Assembly (NCBI GenBank): GCA_947625935.1
Contig: CANQQE010000002.1
Location: 62,001-126,000, forward strand
Source of the DNA: an uncultured Muribaculaceae bacterium
GTDB taxonomy: Bacteria > Bacteroidota > Bacteroidia > Bacteroidales > Muribaculaceae
Direction: 5' to 3'
Length of the DNA: 64,000 nt
Positions within the stretch are counted from its first letter, which is position 1. Each line of letters starts with the position of its first letter. Position numbers and translations under genes: made by a program. Below, piece by piece: positions 62,965 to 64,000 of the stretch. Below the pieces are notes generated by a model, which saw only the letters and a program-made list of their open reading frames with translations, had not been told where the DNA came from and ran no database searches.

Positions 62965-64000
62965 ATGAATCGCAAACTCAGCTATGCCCTCGCGATGGGA
63001 GGGTTAATTGTTTTGGCAGGCTGCGGATCTAAGAAATTAGCGCAGCCCAAAGCAGAGTACTTCACTCTCAACCCTTCTCCGCTCGAAGTGGTGGGGACAA
63101 ACGTTCCGGGCAACGTGCAGGGCAAACTTCCCGCAGGCTATTTCGTTAAAAACGCCGAGCTGACCGTGACACCCGTGCTGTCGTTCGACGGCAAAGAGCT
63201 GAAAGGCACCCCGGTGACAGTCCAGGGGGAGAAAGTGCGCGCCAACAACCCGGTAATCAATTTTGAATATGGTGGTTCAATGAACGTCCCCGTCAACTAC
63301 AACTTCGAACCGGGGATGGAAGATGCGACCCTATCGCTCGACTTCACCGCCAAACAGGGCAACAAAACCTACGCCCTCGCGCCTGTAACCGTCGGTAAAG
63401 GGATACTAACCACAGCCGCATTGGCCTCAGCCACCGACGTGCAGCCCGCTATCGCTGCCGACAAGTTCCAAAAAGTAATCAGCGAAAAGTATGCAGCCGA
63501 CATAATGTTCCTCATCAATCAGGCCAACATCCGCGACAACCAGCTCCGATCGGAACAGATGAAAGAGTTTAACGACGAGGTAGCCAAAGCGAGCCGCGAT
63601 TCATCACGCCGCATCGATGAAATCAACATTTCATCGTACGCCTCCCCCGAGGGCGGCGTGGAGCTTAACGAACGTCTTGCCGCCAGCCGCGAGAAAAACA
63701 CATCGGCCTACATAAAAGACAAACTCAAAAAAGACAAAATAACAAACTTCGGCGAACTGACCGCCCAGTTTACAGCCCAGGATTGGGAAGGGTTCCAGAA
63801 ACTCGTTTCGCAAAGCAACATTCAGGACAAAGAGTTGATTCTAAGCGTGCTGTCCATGTATAAAGACCCGGAACAGCGCGAACGCGAGATCCGCAACCTC
63901 TCGTCGGTATTTGACCAACTCGCCGAGGAAATCCTGCCACAGCTACGCTATTCACGTCTCACGGCAACTGTTAGTGTCATCGGAAAGAGCGACGAGGAAA
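62965..64000 (+). CDS. OmpA-like lipoprotein, 3-prime end beyond the window
   Basis: The frame stays open from ATG 62965 to the window end (345 complete codons). A lipobox ends in LAGC (Cys20). The next 180 residues form a beta-rich domain, with YFTLNPSPLEVVG and a strand-rich middle. From about residue 205 comes an OmpA/peptidoglycan-binding-like segment (EINISSYASPEGGVELNERL, then AASREKNTSAYIKDKL). Such lipoproteins attach the outer membrane to peptidoglycan in Bacteroidales. The incomplete C-terminus prevents a full family call. The gene is divergent from speA. Confidence 0.75.
   Translation, partial: MNRKLSYALAMGGLIVLAGCGSKKLAQPKAEYFTLNPSPLEVVGTNVPGNVQGKLPAGYFVKNAELTVTPVLSFDGKELKGTPVTVQGEKVRANNPVINFEYGGSMNVPVNYNFEPGMEDATLSLDFTAKQGNKTYALAPVTVGKGILTTAALASATDVQPAIAADKFQKVISEKYAADIMFLINQANIRDNQLRSEQMKEFNDEVAKASRDSSRRIDEINISSYASPEGGVELNERLAASREKNTSAYIKDKLKKDKITNFGELTAQFTAQDWEGFQKLVSQSNIQDKELILSVLSMYKDPEQREREIRNLSSVFDQLAEEILPQLRYSRLTATVSVIGKSDEE

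Overview
The window reads as a chromosomal stretch of a Bacteroidota, most likely order Bacteroidales and plausibly the Muribaculaceae. That placement is an inference. It rests on many starts preceded by the Bacteroidetes -7 element TAnnTTTG, no clear Shine-Dalgarno sites, a MurF-alanine racemase fusion, a GSCFA protein, a PorE-like OmpA lipoprotein, many lipoproteins and SusC-like outer-membrane barrels, and moderate GC content. No rRNA, tRNA, CRISPR array, transposase or phage gene was recognised.

Layout. 1-5.3 kb (mostly minus strand) holds a Kef-type antiporter cut by the window edge, an MgtC-like protein, a membrane-anchored coiled-coil protein, a GntP-type permease with glycerate kinase, and a small 2[4Fe-4S] ferredoxin. 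5.4-18.3 kb is the most unusual region. It starts with a TPR/membrane/helix-turn-helix sensor lipoprotein and a DUF3244-like secreted protein. Next come a 78-aa candidate RiPP precursor (Gly-Gly after a short leader, four Cys) and a radical SAM/SPASM maturase whose stop overlaps the start of a TonB-receptor-like barrel. Two more barrels, a secreted protein that looks like an isolated TonB plug, a small membrane protein, a decayed gene with a T9SS-like tail, and a tandem 109-bp repeat follow. 18.4-24.8 kb is housekeeping: nitroreductase, B12-dependent ribonucleotide reductase and 4-alpha-glucanotransferase.

24.9-30.6 kb is an A+T-rich accessory island. It holds a DUF262 + HEPN pair (candidate defence module), a PAS/LuxR-type regulator, a four-helix-bundle protein of the 23S-intervening-sequence family, an 18-bp perfect inverted repeat, a secreted esterase with a starch-binding-like tail, and a DUF6624 lipoprotein. 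30.7-35.0 kb is a priA-umuD-umuC operon. 35.1-40.5 kb is an envelope operon (PorE-like, GSCFA, MurF-Alr), followed by a FadL-type porin, hisS, a ROK kinase and a ClC channel.

46-56 kb holds a nadE-prolyl oligopeptidase-lipoprotein-MBL hydrolase operon, a DUF3298 lipoprotein divergent from it, a winged-helix protein, a DAACS symporter and typA. 56.4-64 kb holds a thioredoxin-like lipoprotein, a leucine-rich-repeat protein, acpP-fabF, speA-truA and the start of an OmpA-like lipoprotein that runs off the window. Several operon ends are marked by strong hairpins with T-tracts.

The main candidate for an undescribed system is the RiPP cluster. A maturase is translationally tied to an outer-membrane receptor and surrounded by two more receptors and a plug-only protein, with no ABC exporter or C39 peptidase visible. 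The second candidate is the DUF262-HEPN pair.
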